From NCBI GenBank assembly GCA_003550325.1, contig QKWP01000078.1:55224-119223 (forward strand): a DNA stretch of 64,000 nucleotides, in the 5' to 3' direction. Made by a program: the position numbers and the translations under genes. The stretch comes from Gigaspora rosea (taxonomy: Eukaryota > Glomeromycota > Glomeromycetes > Diversisporales > Gigasporaceae). Below the pieces are notes generated by a model that was not told the DNA's origin, made no database searches, and saw only the letters and a program-made list of their open reading frames with translations. Shown here one piece after another: positions 10,203-20,620 of the stretch; position 1 is the first letter of the stretch, and each line of letters opens with the position of its first letter.

Positions 10203-10650
10203 TTGGGCTATACCAGCAAATAATTAGGCAGGTAGTTTATTGGGCTTGAAGTTTGCAGAGTATGTAATAGAAATAAGACTATACAAAGTTAATTATTTAT
10301 TTTGCATAGTGTTTCAAAATTCAAGTTGGCCGGCAGGTTGGATTTTTTTTATTATTCTTCTCAAATTTTTATCTTAAATACTTTCTTTATTAGACATTAC
10401 GAAGATATATGATAGGAGTAATGCCCTACTTCATTACTTCTCTTCTGCTATTATATACTGTGCTTACAACAACTCTATGTGTCTTCTGCTATTACATACT
10501 ATATTTATAACAACTCTGTGTACAAGTGATACATCACATGATGAAGCATAATTGAGAATCTCTAAGGTGTGGTGCATCTCTTTTTTTTTCTAGCAAGTCC
10601 AAACTAATGCTTATATCACTGCATATTCAACTCACTATATACAAAAAATT
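10203..10650. other. No gene; 41-45 bp tandem duplication
   Basis: CTTCTGCTATTATATACTGT (from 10442) and its downstream CAACTCTATGTG recur from 10482. A second imperfect duplication (TGCATATTCAACTCACTATA and GTGCAGTATTCAACTCAGTA) lies at 10619-10690. Confidence 0.5.
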
Positions 10651-10654
10651 CTTC

Positions 10655-10830
10655 TTTTTTAGCTATAGTGCAGTATTCAACTCAGTACATATAACAATAT
10701 TACATAAAATAGTGAGTTCGAGCCCATGTTATGGTGCGGCACATTCAACTCATTACACACGACAACAGAAAGACAGAGTGCTAGGTGCAATAAATAAGAG
10801 AGGGTGAGAGGAATGGGCCAGAATCTTATC
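10655..10830 (+). repeat. Possible SINE head with tRNA-like promoter
   Basis: TATAGTGCAGTATTCAACTC resembles an A box, followed about 50 nt later by GTGAGTTCGAGCCC, a good B box. This is the spacing and wording seen in the SINE at 14904 (ATAGTGCAGTGG and GCGAGTTCAAGTCC). The downstream body is less AT-rich than average. No A-tail or target duplication was found, so it may be a fragment. Confidence 0.35.
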
Positions 10831-10968
10831 AGGCATCAAAGAGAACAAGTGAGATTCTCTATTTTCTTTCACATGTATCTTTATAATCTTTTCTGCATGT
10901 ATACGTATCTACAATCTCTATCACATGCATCAATAATCGCTATTGCATATAATTATATGCTATTACCA

Positions 10969-11028
10969 TTTTCATATAAGCATCAATTTCATATAAGCAT
11001 CAATTTCATATAAGCATCAATTTCATCT
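10969..11028. repeat. 17 bp tandem repeat, 3 copies
   Basis: CATATAAGCATCAATTT repeated three times, with a fourth partial unit (CATCTAAGC). Confidence 0.85.
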
Positions 11029-12053
11029 AAGCTACAAATTAGGTTATCCTCACGATAATAATCCTAGTGTGACTTTATCAACGTATAGGCTATTTATTGT
11101 AAATTAATAATCTCACATTATGTATAAGACTAAACAGGATTTTTTTCGGCTTGCATAATATGGAATCAGAAAATTTTGGATTTTTTTTCAAATCTAGCGA
11201 GTAATTACAAAAAAAAATTAAGGTCGCCATCTGGTATACTAAAGAAAAAATTACATAGCAAAAAATAGAATAATTTCTTATTGGAATTAAAAAAATTTTT
11301 TTAAAAAATTGGATTGGCAAGTAATGCAAAATGAAATATTAGCTTTGTGTGGTCTTAACCAGAATAGCAGAGTCATTCTATGAAAGAAACAACTATAATA
11401 GCACTATGAGTCACTTTAGAATTAGCTGATTGGGCCATTCTCTATCTGCCAAAACAAGCAGATACGATAGAATTGCGTAATTGCAAAACAGAATTTTTAC
11501 AGTAATATAGTTATCACAACAATTTTAATACAAACCAACTTAATCTTATACTAGAATAGCAAGTAAGTTCTATAACAAAATTTTTTGCAATAACCTACAA
11601 TTGTGATAATTTCAAAAAGCTAAACTAATTCAATCTTAACTAATTGAATATCAAATATAATAATAATGTCTCTGGTCGTTAGGCATTAGTGTATTAATTC
11701 TTAACAGTAATAATAAAAATATATAACTTATGATCAGTATTAGTTAGTATTTCCGTTATTACTATCAAGGATCATTCTACTAATACAAGTGACCAAAAAT
11801 ATTAAACAATTAAATATCTTTTAAAACAAAATAGCTACTGAAGTTATATTTTGTTCGTGCAGGTATTCTATATTTTGTACTACTTCGCAGGCAAATTTGC
11901 CTATATAATTACTATAAATATACCTCTGATCTATTTTTTTAATTATTTAAAATATTTAAATAAATTTGGTATTATAATATTTAATAACAAGGATTATATT
12001 TTTGAATTATTTAAATTTTTATTATAAGACAAAAGTTTATGTTGCTTATAAGC
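11029..12053. other. No gene seen
   Basis: AT-rich. Short minus-strand frames occur but have the Phe/Ile/Lys bias of random AT-rich DNA. Confidence 0.45.
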
Positions 12054-13006
12054 TAAGGGGAGCACCATTTATCACCTGATTTTTTAGGTAGGTGGGGGGT
12101 AGAGCAATTATCAGGTCCTATAATATATATAATATATATAAATATATATTTATATATATTATTATATATATATAATTTTTAATGTTGAATAACTTTTGAT
12201 CCACTAGTCCATTTTTGATGATTTAACTACCAAAATGTTCACCTTAGTGAGACGATTCTAGCAAGTCTAATATCACTAAATCTAATCACAGGATCCTAAG
12301 ATCAACAAAGATTTGTATTCTATAAACAATTAATAATTAGATATGTCTAATTTGGTGCATCTAAGTTCTATGATGAATACCACGTGCCATATTGATCAGA
12401 ATCAGATTATTTTGGTACCATTCAATTCGTCTCATTGAGACTAGTGCTCCTAGGTCCAGTCTGGGTCTGGTCCAGTCAGGGTCCGGTCTGGGATCAGACC
12501 AGACTCAGACTCTAAATTTTACCAATTTCAGACTTCAGACCAGACTCAACTATGTGTCCGGCCAGGTCTGGTCTAAAATCTGCAGACTGGTTTGAGTCCA
12601 AATATAATTATATGTATTTTTTGGTACTGGACAAGTTTTATTAGAATAAATTAGTAAAATTTTATGAATCATAAGATTTTATAGAATTTTATTAATAAAA
12701 TTCTATAAAATCTTATAATTCGCAAATTTTTATTAAATAATTCTAACAAAATGCAATAAGTAAACTTGTTCAGCACCTAAAAATGTATTAAACTGGCTGG
12801 TTTGTTTTTATTTTACTTGAAATTTGGAGAAAAGATGCATAATTTTGGATTTTTGATCAAAAAAGTCAAATTTAAGCATCTTTTCTCCAAATTTCAAGTA
12901 AAATAAAAATAGCACTGCCAATTTAATGTATTTTTAGGTGATAAACAAGTTTACTTAGTGCGTTTTGTTAGAATTAATTAACAAAAATTTGTGAATCATA
13001 AGATTT

Positions 13007-13020
13007 TATAGAATTTTATT
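13007..13020. repeat. Target-site duplication of the retrocopy, left
   Basis: TATAGAATTTTATT, repeated exactly at 14088-14101. The sequence is native to the satellite unit. Confidence 0.85.
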
Positions 13021-13091
13021 CGAACTCTTCCCGACGATCACTTGCGCCAAAATTTCTGTGCAAAAATAAAACAAAAAATTTCTTTTAGTGA

Positions 13092-13520
13092 CAGACGAAG
13101 CAACTTCATACATCGGTTTATATAAAGGTTAACACTATTAAGTGGGACTCCTTTGTATATTCGGCAAGCAAGCCAGAAGCGTCGGTTGTACAAGATAACT
13201 GGCAATGGGCGCCCTTGGTACAAGAAATTCTGGTAGAAGCAACTCCCTTCTGTCGACGAAGATACCTTGGTTGGCTAGGCGGTGAACTAAAAGGAAATGA
13301 GTTTTTTAATACTATCTTTAAAGGTTTTTTGTCGCAAGTCCAAGAGAAAATTTACGAACCCCCGCTACCATATTCTCGCTGAGCTTTTTTTACTAGAATT
13401 TTGGCAAAAAGTGGGAAAGTCGGCGTACCCCCTCCAAAAGATTGGCACTGTTGTTCCTATCCTAATCGGGAAGAAGGTATGCAAGGTGGTAAACAGGAAC
13501 GACGCGTGACGAGATGGTGA
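13092..13520 (+). pseudogene. Unrecognised protein remnant in the retrocopy
   Basis: A single frame of 142 codons with one internal TGA (13380-13382) and no ATG start. Readable parts include DNWQWAPLVQEILVEATPF, RRRYLGWLGGELKGNEFF and PPPKDWHCCSYPNREEG. High Trp, Gly and Arg content and sustained openness set it apart from the AT-driven frames nearby, so I take it as real coding ancestry. I do not know the family. Confidence 0.5.
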
Positions 13521-13810
13521 CGCAAAGTTGTTGGCCTTTCGGGTTTTAATTAAATTCTAGAATTTTCTTTTCTTTTCTCATCTTGTACGTATAACACATT
13601 CATAAGTAGATGCTTATGTAGTGTTATACAATTTTTATCGTTTAGTGTTTAGACGTATTAGCACCTTCGTTTTCTATTTCATTTATGACTTTTTCTCTTT
13701 TCTTTTCTTTTTTGTGTGTTTTACTTTTCTAGAATTTTCTTTTTGGTCTTTTTTGTTGGGTTTCGTTTAGTAGTTCATTCCCCTGTTTTAAGATTTCCCC
13801 TTTCCTTTTT

Positions 13811-14050
13811 CTTTGTCTTTATGAGAAGCTCAGGGATGAAGTTTTTTTGGAAGGAGTGGATTATGAAGAGGTAACTGGGTACCGCGTTATATTCGGAAGA
13901 TATACTCATGGCCAAAGACCATGGTCGCTTTCGCTTGACAAACACCAGTGCGACAATCCTACTTGGGCACCATTTGTGGCAGCCGGGTTGCAGCCTATTA
14001 GTAAACAGATATTTCCTTTGTTGTATTTTTGGACTTCAAATAGTATCTAA
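13811..14050 (+). pseudogene. C-terminal coding remnant of the retrocopy
   Basis: Open frame with GVDYEEVTGYRVIFGRYTHG, then DNPTWAPFVAAGLQPIS, ending with TAA at 14048-14050, which overlaps the AATAAA signal. The DN.xWAP.V wording echoes DNWQWAPLV of the upstream frame, which hints at an internal repeat in the parent protein. No start codon is defined. Family unknown. Confidence 0.45.
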
Positions 14051-14903
14051 TAAATAGAGCACGATTGTCTAAGGAAAAAAAAAAAAATATAGAATTTTAT
14101 TAATAAAATTCTATAAAATCTTATAATTCATAAAATTTTACTAATTAATTCTAATAAAATGCATAAGTAAACCTGTTTAGCACCTAAAAATACATTATAT
14201 CAGCAGAATTGTTTTTATTTTACTTGAAATTTGGAAAAAAGATGCATAATTTGGGATTTTTGATCAAAAAATTCATCTTTTCTCCAATTTTCAAGTAAAA
14301 TTAAAAAAACCCTGCCAATTTAATGTATTTTTAGGTGCTAAAAGAGTTTACTTAGTGCATTATATTAGAATTATTTAGTAAAATTTTATAAATCATAAGA
14401 TTTTATAGAATTTTATTAATAAAATTCTATAAAATCTTATGATTCACAAATATTTATTAATTAATTCTAACAAAATGACTAAATAAACTTATTAAGCACC
14501 TAAAAATGTATTAAAACGGCTAGTTTGTTTTTATATTACTTGAAATTTGGAGAAAAGATGCTTAAATTTGACTTTTTTGATCAAAAATCCAAAATTATGC
14601 ATCTTTTTTCTAAAATTTCAAGTAAAATAAAAACAACCCTACTTATTTAATGTATATTTAGGTGCTAAATAAGTTTACTTAGTGCATTTTGTTAGAATTA
14701 ATTAATAAATACTTGTGAATTTTAAGATTTTATAGAATTTTACTGATAAAATTCTATAAAATCTTATGATTCACAAAATTTTACTAATTATTTCTAAATT
14801 AATACACTAAGTCACTTGTTTAACACCTAAAAATACATTAAATCAGCAGGGTTGTTTTTATTTTACTTAAATTTTGGAAATAAGATGTTAAAATTTGTCT
14901 TTT

Positions 14904-15473
14904 AGACCCTGGGGTCGATAGTGCAGTGGTTAGCGCTCCAGGGTCACAAACACAAGGTTGCGAGTTCAAGTCCAACGGGTGGCGAAAAACTCTGCCAGGA
15001 CCAGTTTGGAAAAAGATCTATGAGAGGAATTCCATTTATGTTCAAGAATGGATACATACAAAAGAAAGCAGTGACCGGCATAGCCACATGGCCGGAAACG
15101 ACCAGAAAAGGCGAATCCGTCAAGAAATGACGTAAACATTGAGGGAGCCCGCTTAAAGAACTAAAAAAAGGAAAGCCTAACGAACCTAGACCGACCGAAA
15201 TGAGAAGTGGTTCCCGAGCAGTTGATAAAAGGCTGGCCTATATAGCGATCCGGCGGGATTTGTAGTCCCTTAAAGTTGCCTATGATCCGAAAAGGTACGG
15301 GCACCGGACGTGGTCGGCCTGCTGGATTCAGTCGAATGAAGCGGACTGTAGAGGAAGGGATAGACTAGTTAGATAGACCCAAATGTATAAATAATATATA
15401 ATATATAATGTACTACATATAAACATACTAAATAAAGCGCCATAAGCGCACCTTATATATTAAGGTAAAAAAA
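14904..15473 (+). mobile_element. tRNA-headed SINE with target-site duplication
   Basis: The head shows A box ATAGTGCAGTGGTTAGCGC (14919-14937) and B box GCGAGTTCAAGTCC (about 14960-14973), which together form a tRNA-like pol III promoter. The body of about 480 bp is notably GC-richer than the flanks and has no convincing protein. The 3' end is TTAAGGT plus an A-run. Flanking near-identical AAATTTGTCTTTT (before 14904) and AAATTGTCATTTT (from about 15474) form the target duplication. The intact satellite units at the same place lack it, which gives a clean empty site. The parent tRNA could not be assigned. Confidence 0.8.
14910..14975 (+). promoter_or_regulatory. Internal pol III promoter (A and B boxes) of the SINE
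   Basis: An A-box-like TAGTGCAGTGG (consensus TRGYNNARNGG) about 30 nt before the B-box-like GAGTTCAAGTCC (consensus GGTTCRANTCC). Spacing is as in tRNA genes. Confidence 0.65.
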
Positions 15474-16135
15474 AAATTGTCATTTTTGATCAAAACTCCA
15501 AAATTGTGCATCAAATCTCTATATATCAAGTAAAATAAAAACAAACCAGCCGTTTTAATACATTTTTAGGTGCTGAACAAGTTTATTTAGTGCATTTTGT
15601 TAGAATTAATTAACAAAAATTTGCGAATTATAAGATTTTATAGAATTTTATTAATAAAATTCTATAAAAACTTATGATTCATAACATTTTACTAATTTAT
15701 TCTAACAAAATGTACTAAGTAAACTTGTTCAGCGCCAAAAAATACATATAAATATATTCAGATTCAGACTAGTCTGCAGACTTCGGACCAGGCCCAGACC
15801 AGACTCAGACTTGACTAAAAAGTCTGAATATAAAAAATAAATTTACTTAGTAATTTTAAAAATTACTATTAAAATTACTCAAAAGTTGAACGATCTTGGG
15901 ATCCTGTGATTGAATTTTGATGATTTTGGACTTGTTAGAATCGTCTCACATAGACGAACATTTTGGTAGTTGAATTGTCCAAAACGGACCAGCAGATCAA
16001 AAGTTATCCAATTTTTAATATATATATATATATTATTAAATTTTAACCAATCAAATGCTTAAAAAAATTATCAGGTGGGGGGTAGGAGGTCAGCTACTTA
16101 GTGAAACCCTAATCAGGTAATTTTTGGCACTCTCC

Positions 16136-16660
16136 TAAAAATATTAAATTTTAAAAAATTTTTTAATCAAAAAAATATTTTACAATATCTTGGCGAATTC
16201 TTTAAATATTAGTTTTAAAAAAATATAGTTTCTAATACAATATTGTAGTTTATATAAAGGATGACAACTTTTATTATTTGACTTTATATGATTTACTTGT
16301 AAAAATTAAGACTTGTATTAGAAGTGAAAATTTTTTTTATAGATGGGAACATAAAATTAAGAAAACCTAAAGATAAATTTCTATAGTAAAAGTTCTAAAA
16401 CAAAAACTTTAAACTTTATTACATCAAAGTTTTTTAATAATTTTAAAAAAAATTTTATAATAAAGTTGATAAAACAGAACTAATGTTATATTTTTTACTT
16501 AGAAAGTATATAGCTAAAATCAATATTTAAGGTTTTATTTAAAAAATTTAAAAATTTAAAATTTTCACAGGCAAATATGCCTGTATAACAAATTAAGGGA
16601 TATCTTGAGTTAATCATTACCACTTGGCTAATCGTACTGGTCCTGTGCTACATCACGCAC
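16136..16660. other. No gene seen
   Basis: Very AT-rich. The last part (16600-16672) holds the dispersed CATCACGCACTGCACAGCTA word mentioned for 6603-6650. Confidence 0.45.
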
Positions 16661-16664
16661 TGCA

Positions 16665-16885
16665 CAGCTACCTTATGTATTATTTTATATATTTCTTAAA
16701 ATAAATTTTAAGATATATATCAGATATATAAAATAAAACAAAACCTTAGTGATCTTGCGACTCTGTAATTGGATTTCAATGATTTTGGGCTTGTTAGAAT
16801 CATCTCATTGAGATGATCATTTTGGTAGTAAAATCATCTAAAACGAACTAGTAGATCAAAAGTTACTTAATATTAAATAATATAT
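16665..16885. repeat. Palindrome family, right-half copy
   Basis: TGATTTTGGGCTTGTTAGAA, the hairpin CATCTCATTGAGATG, then ATTTTGGTAGTAAAATCATC and AGTAGATCAAAAGTTA, preceded by the AAACAAAACCTTAGTGATC arm. Same family as 2709-3055. Confidence 0.7.
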
Positions 16886-17229
16886 ATATAATATAGGTTT
16901 ATGTAATTTAGCGCATATGCGTTGTAATACACCTATCTGATAAACCAGTAAGATCATAGGATCAGGTATAACATGAAATTGAGAAAAAGTAGCGATCTTT
17001 TAAAAAATCACCTGTGGCTCATAATTTTGCTTATAAAACCACTCTTCCTGCTCTAACAAAAAAAATTCCTTGCAAATTTTACTATAAACCCCCTTTTTTT
17101 GCCTACACACTATTCTAACCTCACCCTAACCCTAACTAAAAAAAATGGGTTATTTTGGTTGTTTGATTTCATGTTACACCAAATCATATGAAGTGCGCTA
17201 TAGTGCTCATGCACAAAAATATTAAATTC

Positions 17230-17711
17230 TATAATATATATAATTTTTAATATTAAATAACCTTTAATCGGCTGGTCTGTTTTGGAAGATTTTACTAACA
17301 AAATGATTGTCTCAATGAGACAATTCTAACAAGTCCAAAATTATTAACATCTAATCACAGGGTCGCAAGACCACTAAGGTTTTGTTTTATTTTATATAAC
17401 TAATATATTTTAAATTAATTTAAGACATATATAAAATAATACAAAACTTTAATGATCTTGTGCACTGTAATTGTATTTTGATAATTTTTGGCTTGTTAAA
17501 ATCGTCTCATTGAGATGATCATTTTGGTAGTAAAATTATCCAAAATGGACCAGTAGATTACAAGTTATTTAATATTATCTATATTTGTATAATTATTAAA
17601 AAAATTAGTTGTTATATTAATCAATCAGAATTGAGATAGGGTGATCACACCATACATAGATTGGTAGCTACTAAGTAAAAATATTATATGATTTATAGCA
17701 TGCCATGCCCC
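17230..17711. mobile_element. Palindromic repeat with PIF-like right terminus
   Basis: Two complete arms (17240-17400 and 17415-17580) of the GATTTTACTACCAAAATGAT family face each other. Downstream, GTGATCACACCATACATAGA and TTGGTAGCTACTAAGTAAAA lead to GCATGCCATGCCCC followed by TTA. This mirrors the left end at 1692 and 2577 and marks a right terminus. The left terminus was not found. Confidence 0.6.
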
Positions 17712-17714
17712 TTA

Positions 17715-18021
17715 GATATGTTATTCTATATTGTGTAACTCTTACAAACATCTTTCTGTTTGTATCCTTTTCGACACTTCTTGGACTTTTTGAATATTTA
17801 AAAAGTAGGCATTTCAGCTTACTCCCTCCAAAAGATTGGTAGTGTTTACTCCTTCCAAATTGGAATGCACCTACCAAATTAGAATTAAGTCACGAGTGAA
17901 ATTGGGTCTATTGAGATAAACAACAAATGAAACGTGAAATATTTTGGAGAAAACTCAAATTAAAAATTCTTTCTAGAATGTTCTTTTAGATGTAGTTTCA
18001 TTTTTTCTTTTTTCTTTTATA
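17715..18021. other. No gene seen
   Basis: AT-rich sequence with a short ORF of no recognisable content. Confidence 0.4.
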
Positions 18022-18202
18022 TACAGTCACCTCTTTCTAATCCGAATATCTCTAAACTAAACAAAATTTCCTAGACATTTGTAAATTTTATTATCAAGTT
18101 CAGATAAGCCATATATAACTTTTTGAAACTGAACTTTTTCAAATTTTTATATAGTAAAAAAAAGCAGTCCCAGCAGTTCAGATTAGAGAAAGTTGACTAT
18201 AT
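18022..18202. mobile_element. pogo/Tc1-like MITE
   Basis: The left end CAGTCACCTCTTTCTAATCC is mirrored at the right by CAGATTAGAGAAAGTTGACT, with TA on each side. Internal landmarks GATAAGCCATATATAACTTT and AACTTTTTCAAATTTTTA are shared with 29902-30107 and 39832-39939. No transposase. Confidence 0.75.
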
Positions 18203-18364
18203 ACATATAATATTTTGGTAAAGCATTTGTTTCCTTATATAGTATTATATATTTTTTATTGCCTGGTATAGGTGTAAAAAGTGCTCTCATAGCTATTTAC
18301 TTTTTGCTTTTCTCTTTTTTTCATTTTATTTTGTATTCTTTTGACTTTTTATTTAGTTTTGCAG

Positions 18365-18380
18365 AATTTCTCTTTTTATT
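18365..18380. repeat. Target-site duplication of retroposon R1, left
   Basis: AATTTCTCTTTTTATT, repeated exactly at 20605-20620. Confidence 0.9.
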
Positions 18381-19060
18381 TTTTTTTTTGTTGTTAAGGT
18401 GAGATCATGCCTCTGGATTTATTAGATGTATATTGATCATTACACATTACTGCTTACAATCTTTGCACTATCTACTTAAGTACCGAGACTTGGTCTATTT
18501 ATCCACGACCTAAATCTACCAGAGTCTGCCATATTCCCATTTATATAGCTAGCCTGGTTTTGTACATCCGTTCCCAGCTGTTGATTAGTATTCATATGTC
18601 TGCCACTTTACCCACATTTCCTAGTATCGTCACTTCCAATTTGGTGTATGTAATTCCAGGTAGGCGCTTTGTGCTTCCAAATTGGTACACCCAAGATTCT
18701 CTACTAGTGTACTTCTTGGGAATTCATATCTCAAGCCATGCAGCTGCCTCTACCATATTGGGTAAGTATCTCAAGCCTGCATGCTGCCACAACTAACCAA
18801 TTTTCCTGCAACTTCGAGACCCAGGATTTAGCGTTCTGAATTCAGAAATATGCGAACGACTGTACTCCCTGCTATGGTAATGAGGTATCCAGGCATGTTT
18901 CATGCGCCCAGCTGACCCGGTCGAGGCTTCTAGTACCAAGCATAGTTGGATGGCATCATGAGGTGGCCCACTGATCCGGCTTTCACACCACTACATGCAC
19001 TTGTACCCGCTATACCCGTATTGGTGGTCCCAAATCCTCTTAACGTCCTAAGACTCCCAT

Positions 19061-19974
19061 GGATTTGTATTATTTCACTGACAATTACTTCACAAACATA
19101 CCACTATACCAACAACCATTTTACCGACAAGCTTTTTTTACCGACAAATAACTTGCCGACATTCGATTTGCTGACAAGCATGCTTTCACTGATATGTTGA
19201 TTTTACTGACACACACTTCACTGACAGTTAATTTTACCAACAAAATCAACTACCGACAAGCTCATTTTACCGAAAATAGAATTTACTGACATGATTATTC
19301 TACTGACAATACAATTCACTGACAAACAATTCACCGACAAACAATTTGCCAGATGCCTTAAGTATCACGGTTGATGCTGAAGTTATAGGGTCACGATTTG
19401 AAACTATAAGCCCTGCTAAAATTCACATATACTCTATAAATATGAAATCTATACCCTAACTCTATAAGACAAAGATGAAAAAAACATCCTAAGAAAATTT
19501 TAAAATTTTATATCAAAATAGGTCATAACTTCAGCATCAGCCATGACAATAATTATTATTATCGTCATTACTGTAATAAAATGTGCAATTTTATTGTCAT
19601 TATTAATAAATTGCATAATACGTAATTATTCTTAGTAGTTTATTACATTGCTTTGGTCTCATATATCAACGAGTTGTATTGTCAGTAATTGTATTGTTGG
19701 CAAATCGTATTGTTGATGAATTGTATTGTCGGTAGAATAAGCTTGTTAGTATATTCTTTTTTCGGTAAAATGAGCTTGTCGATAAGTTGATTTTGTTGGT
19801 AAATGTAACTGTCAGTGAAGTGTGTGTCGGTAAAATCAACTTGTCAGTGAAAAGGAACTTGTCGGTAAATCAAATGTCGGCGAATTTTGTATCGGTAAAA
19901 AAGCTTGTCGGTGAAATGATTGTTAGTGTAGGTTGATGTCTGTGAAGTGATTGTTGGCAATTTGATTGCCACCT
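19061..19974. mobile_element. Mutator-type foldback element, copy 1
   Basis: Flanked by a perfect 9 bp duplication GACTCCCAT (19052-19060 and 19975-19983), the length typical of Mutator-like elements. The arms, each roughly 280 bp, are arrays of a degenerate 12-20 bp word containing ACCGACAA (left) or its complement TTGTCGGT (right), e.g. TTTTACCGACAAGCTTTTTT. The unique centre (19350-19640) contains GTTGATGCTGAAGTTATAGG and its mirror and no ORF. It splits R1 copy 2, so it is younger. The sister copy is at 40239-41311. Confidence 0.8.
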
Positions 19975-19983
19975 GACTCCCAT

Positions 19984-20495
19984 ATGGGTGCGCCCAGAGC
20001 TCTGTTGGGTCTTGACATGTACATGCCTCCATGCTTGCACTTCTTATTGGCCAGTATTTCCGTCTGCCCTTGCAGGTTCATTCCGATCTCCAGAACCCTT
20101 CTTCCAACCTTTACCGATCCCTCCCAAACTACCAAACCAGTTAGCCCGGAAGGATTGGTCAATCCGGCTTTATGCGCTTGATGGACTCTCTCTCCTTGGT
20201 ACATAATTCCGTAACATAGGTCCTTTTCCTCCGGTACAACTCTGGCGGCCAGGTTGGTGTCCCCTCTTGCCATAGGGCTTTTTTCGTCCGGTTCTTCGGT
20301 CTTCAGTCGAAATTCCGGTCTTCTGTAGTACCGTTGGAAGATCTTCCTTACCTCCTTACTCGTGACTTGCCAAACGGGTTTCAATTGTTCTAGTCCCTTG
20401 GATTTGTCTGTGTAACTTACACAACTACGCCGATGCTCCCATTCAAATAGTGGTACCAAGTTTACAGGTAATATACCCGACCAATCGATGAACAA
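19984..20495 (-). other. Open frame in R1 (probably non-coding)
   Basis: A minus-strand frame of about 175 codons stays open from 20495 until the foldback insertion. It includes WQVTSKEVRKIFQRYYRRPE and NLAARVVPEEKDLCYGIMYQ. There is no ATG until well inside it, a TAA lies immediately upstream, and in the uninterrupted element a TAG would follow right after the insertion point. Openness may simply reflect the higher GC. I do not recognise a domain. Confidence 0.25.
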
Positions 20496-20529
20496 ATGTT
20501 ACCGTAACACAGGCCTATTTTTCAATTCG

Positions 20530-20604
20530 TCTCTAGTGGGACTTGAACTCTACACCTGTCGCTTGGGGGTGACAACCAAACAGCTTCTCTATGTCACCAC
20601 ACCC
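20530..20604 (-). promoter_or_regulatory. tRNA-like head (pol III boxes) of R1
   Basis: On the minus strand, GTGACATAGAGAAGCTGTTTGG is A-box-like and GTAGAGTTCAAGTCCCAC contains a B-box-like GAGTTCAAGTCC. The B box matches that of the SINE at 14904. This supports pol III transcription from an internal promoter. Confidence 0.55.
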
Positions 20605-20620
20605 AATTTCTCTTTTTATT

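Larger units (their letters stand above)
13021..14087 (+). mobile_element. Polyadenylated retrocopy of an unidentified transcript
   Basis: A 1067 bp insert ending in 13 A (14075-14087), with AATAAA at 14049-14054 about 20 nt before the tail, and a perfect 14 bp target duplication. These are the hallmarks of LINE-type reverse transcription of an mRNA. It is clearly less AT-rich than its surroundings and contains two coding-like stretches (13092-13520 and 13811-14050) separated by a T-rich segment (13540-13810) that could be untranslated or a retained intron. The source gene is not recognised. Confidence 0.75.
12445..15835. repeat. GTCTGG-ended foldback with inverted-repeat satellite units
   Basis: Both ends are rich in GTCTGGTCC/CCAGAC words (12450-12600 and 15765-15830). 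Between them run diverged units of about 300-330 bp. Each unit has two palindromes: one around TATAGAATTTTATTAATAAAATTCTATA, and one around AAAAGATGCWTAATTTTGGA mirrored as AAATTAAGCATCTTTTCTCC, joined by CAAGTTTACTTAGTGCATTTTG. The same architecture, diverged, forms 46100-47905. Interrupted at 13021-14087 and 14904-15473. No ORF. Confidence 0.7.
12057..16135. mobile_element. PIF-like composite element with nested insertions
   Basis: Left end GGGGAGCACCATTTATCACC at 12057, right end mirrored as GGCACTCTCC ending 16135, each flanked by TAA. GGTGGGGGGTAG blocks lie just inside both ends. Palindrome halves sit at about 12180-12340 and 15890-16015 (the arms of the GATGATTTTACTACCAAAAT family). 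Everything between (a satellite-like foldback, a retrocopy and a SINE) seems to have been inserted later, since the two halves would pair if it were removed. Confidence 0.65.
18381..20604 (-). mobile_element. Retroposon R1, copy 2 (complete, interrupted)
   Basis: A perfect 16 bp target duplication brackets it. In minus sense it starts at 20604 with GGGTGTGGTGACATAGAGAA, carries a tRNA-like B box GTAGAGTTCAAGTCCCAC and ends in a 10-base A-tail (plus-strand T-run 18381-18390). Without the foldback element at 19061-19974 it is about 1.3 kb. The region 19980-20600 is the least AT-rich part of this area. Copies at 1-530 and 44041-44690 are 5'-truncated, as expected from target-primed reverse transcription. 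It may be an unusually long SINE or a non-autonomous LINE derivative; no reverse transcriptase is present. Confidence 0.8.

Noticed and set aside
14921..15135. Two overlapping 69-codon ORFs
   Set aside because: They lie over the tRNA-like head and body of the SINE; openness reflects its higher GC content.
17115..17140. CCCTAACCCTAACT resembling telomere repeat
   Set aside because: Only two units, internal, surrounded by transposon sequence; similar short runs at 2160 and 40790 are parts of repeats.
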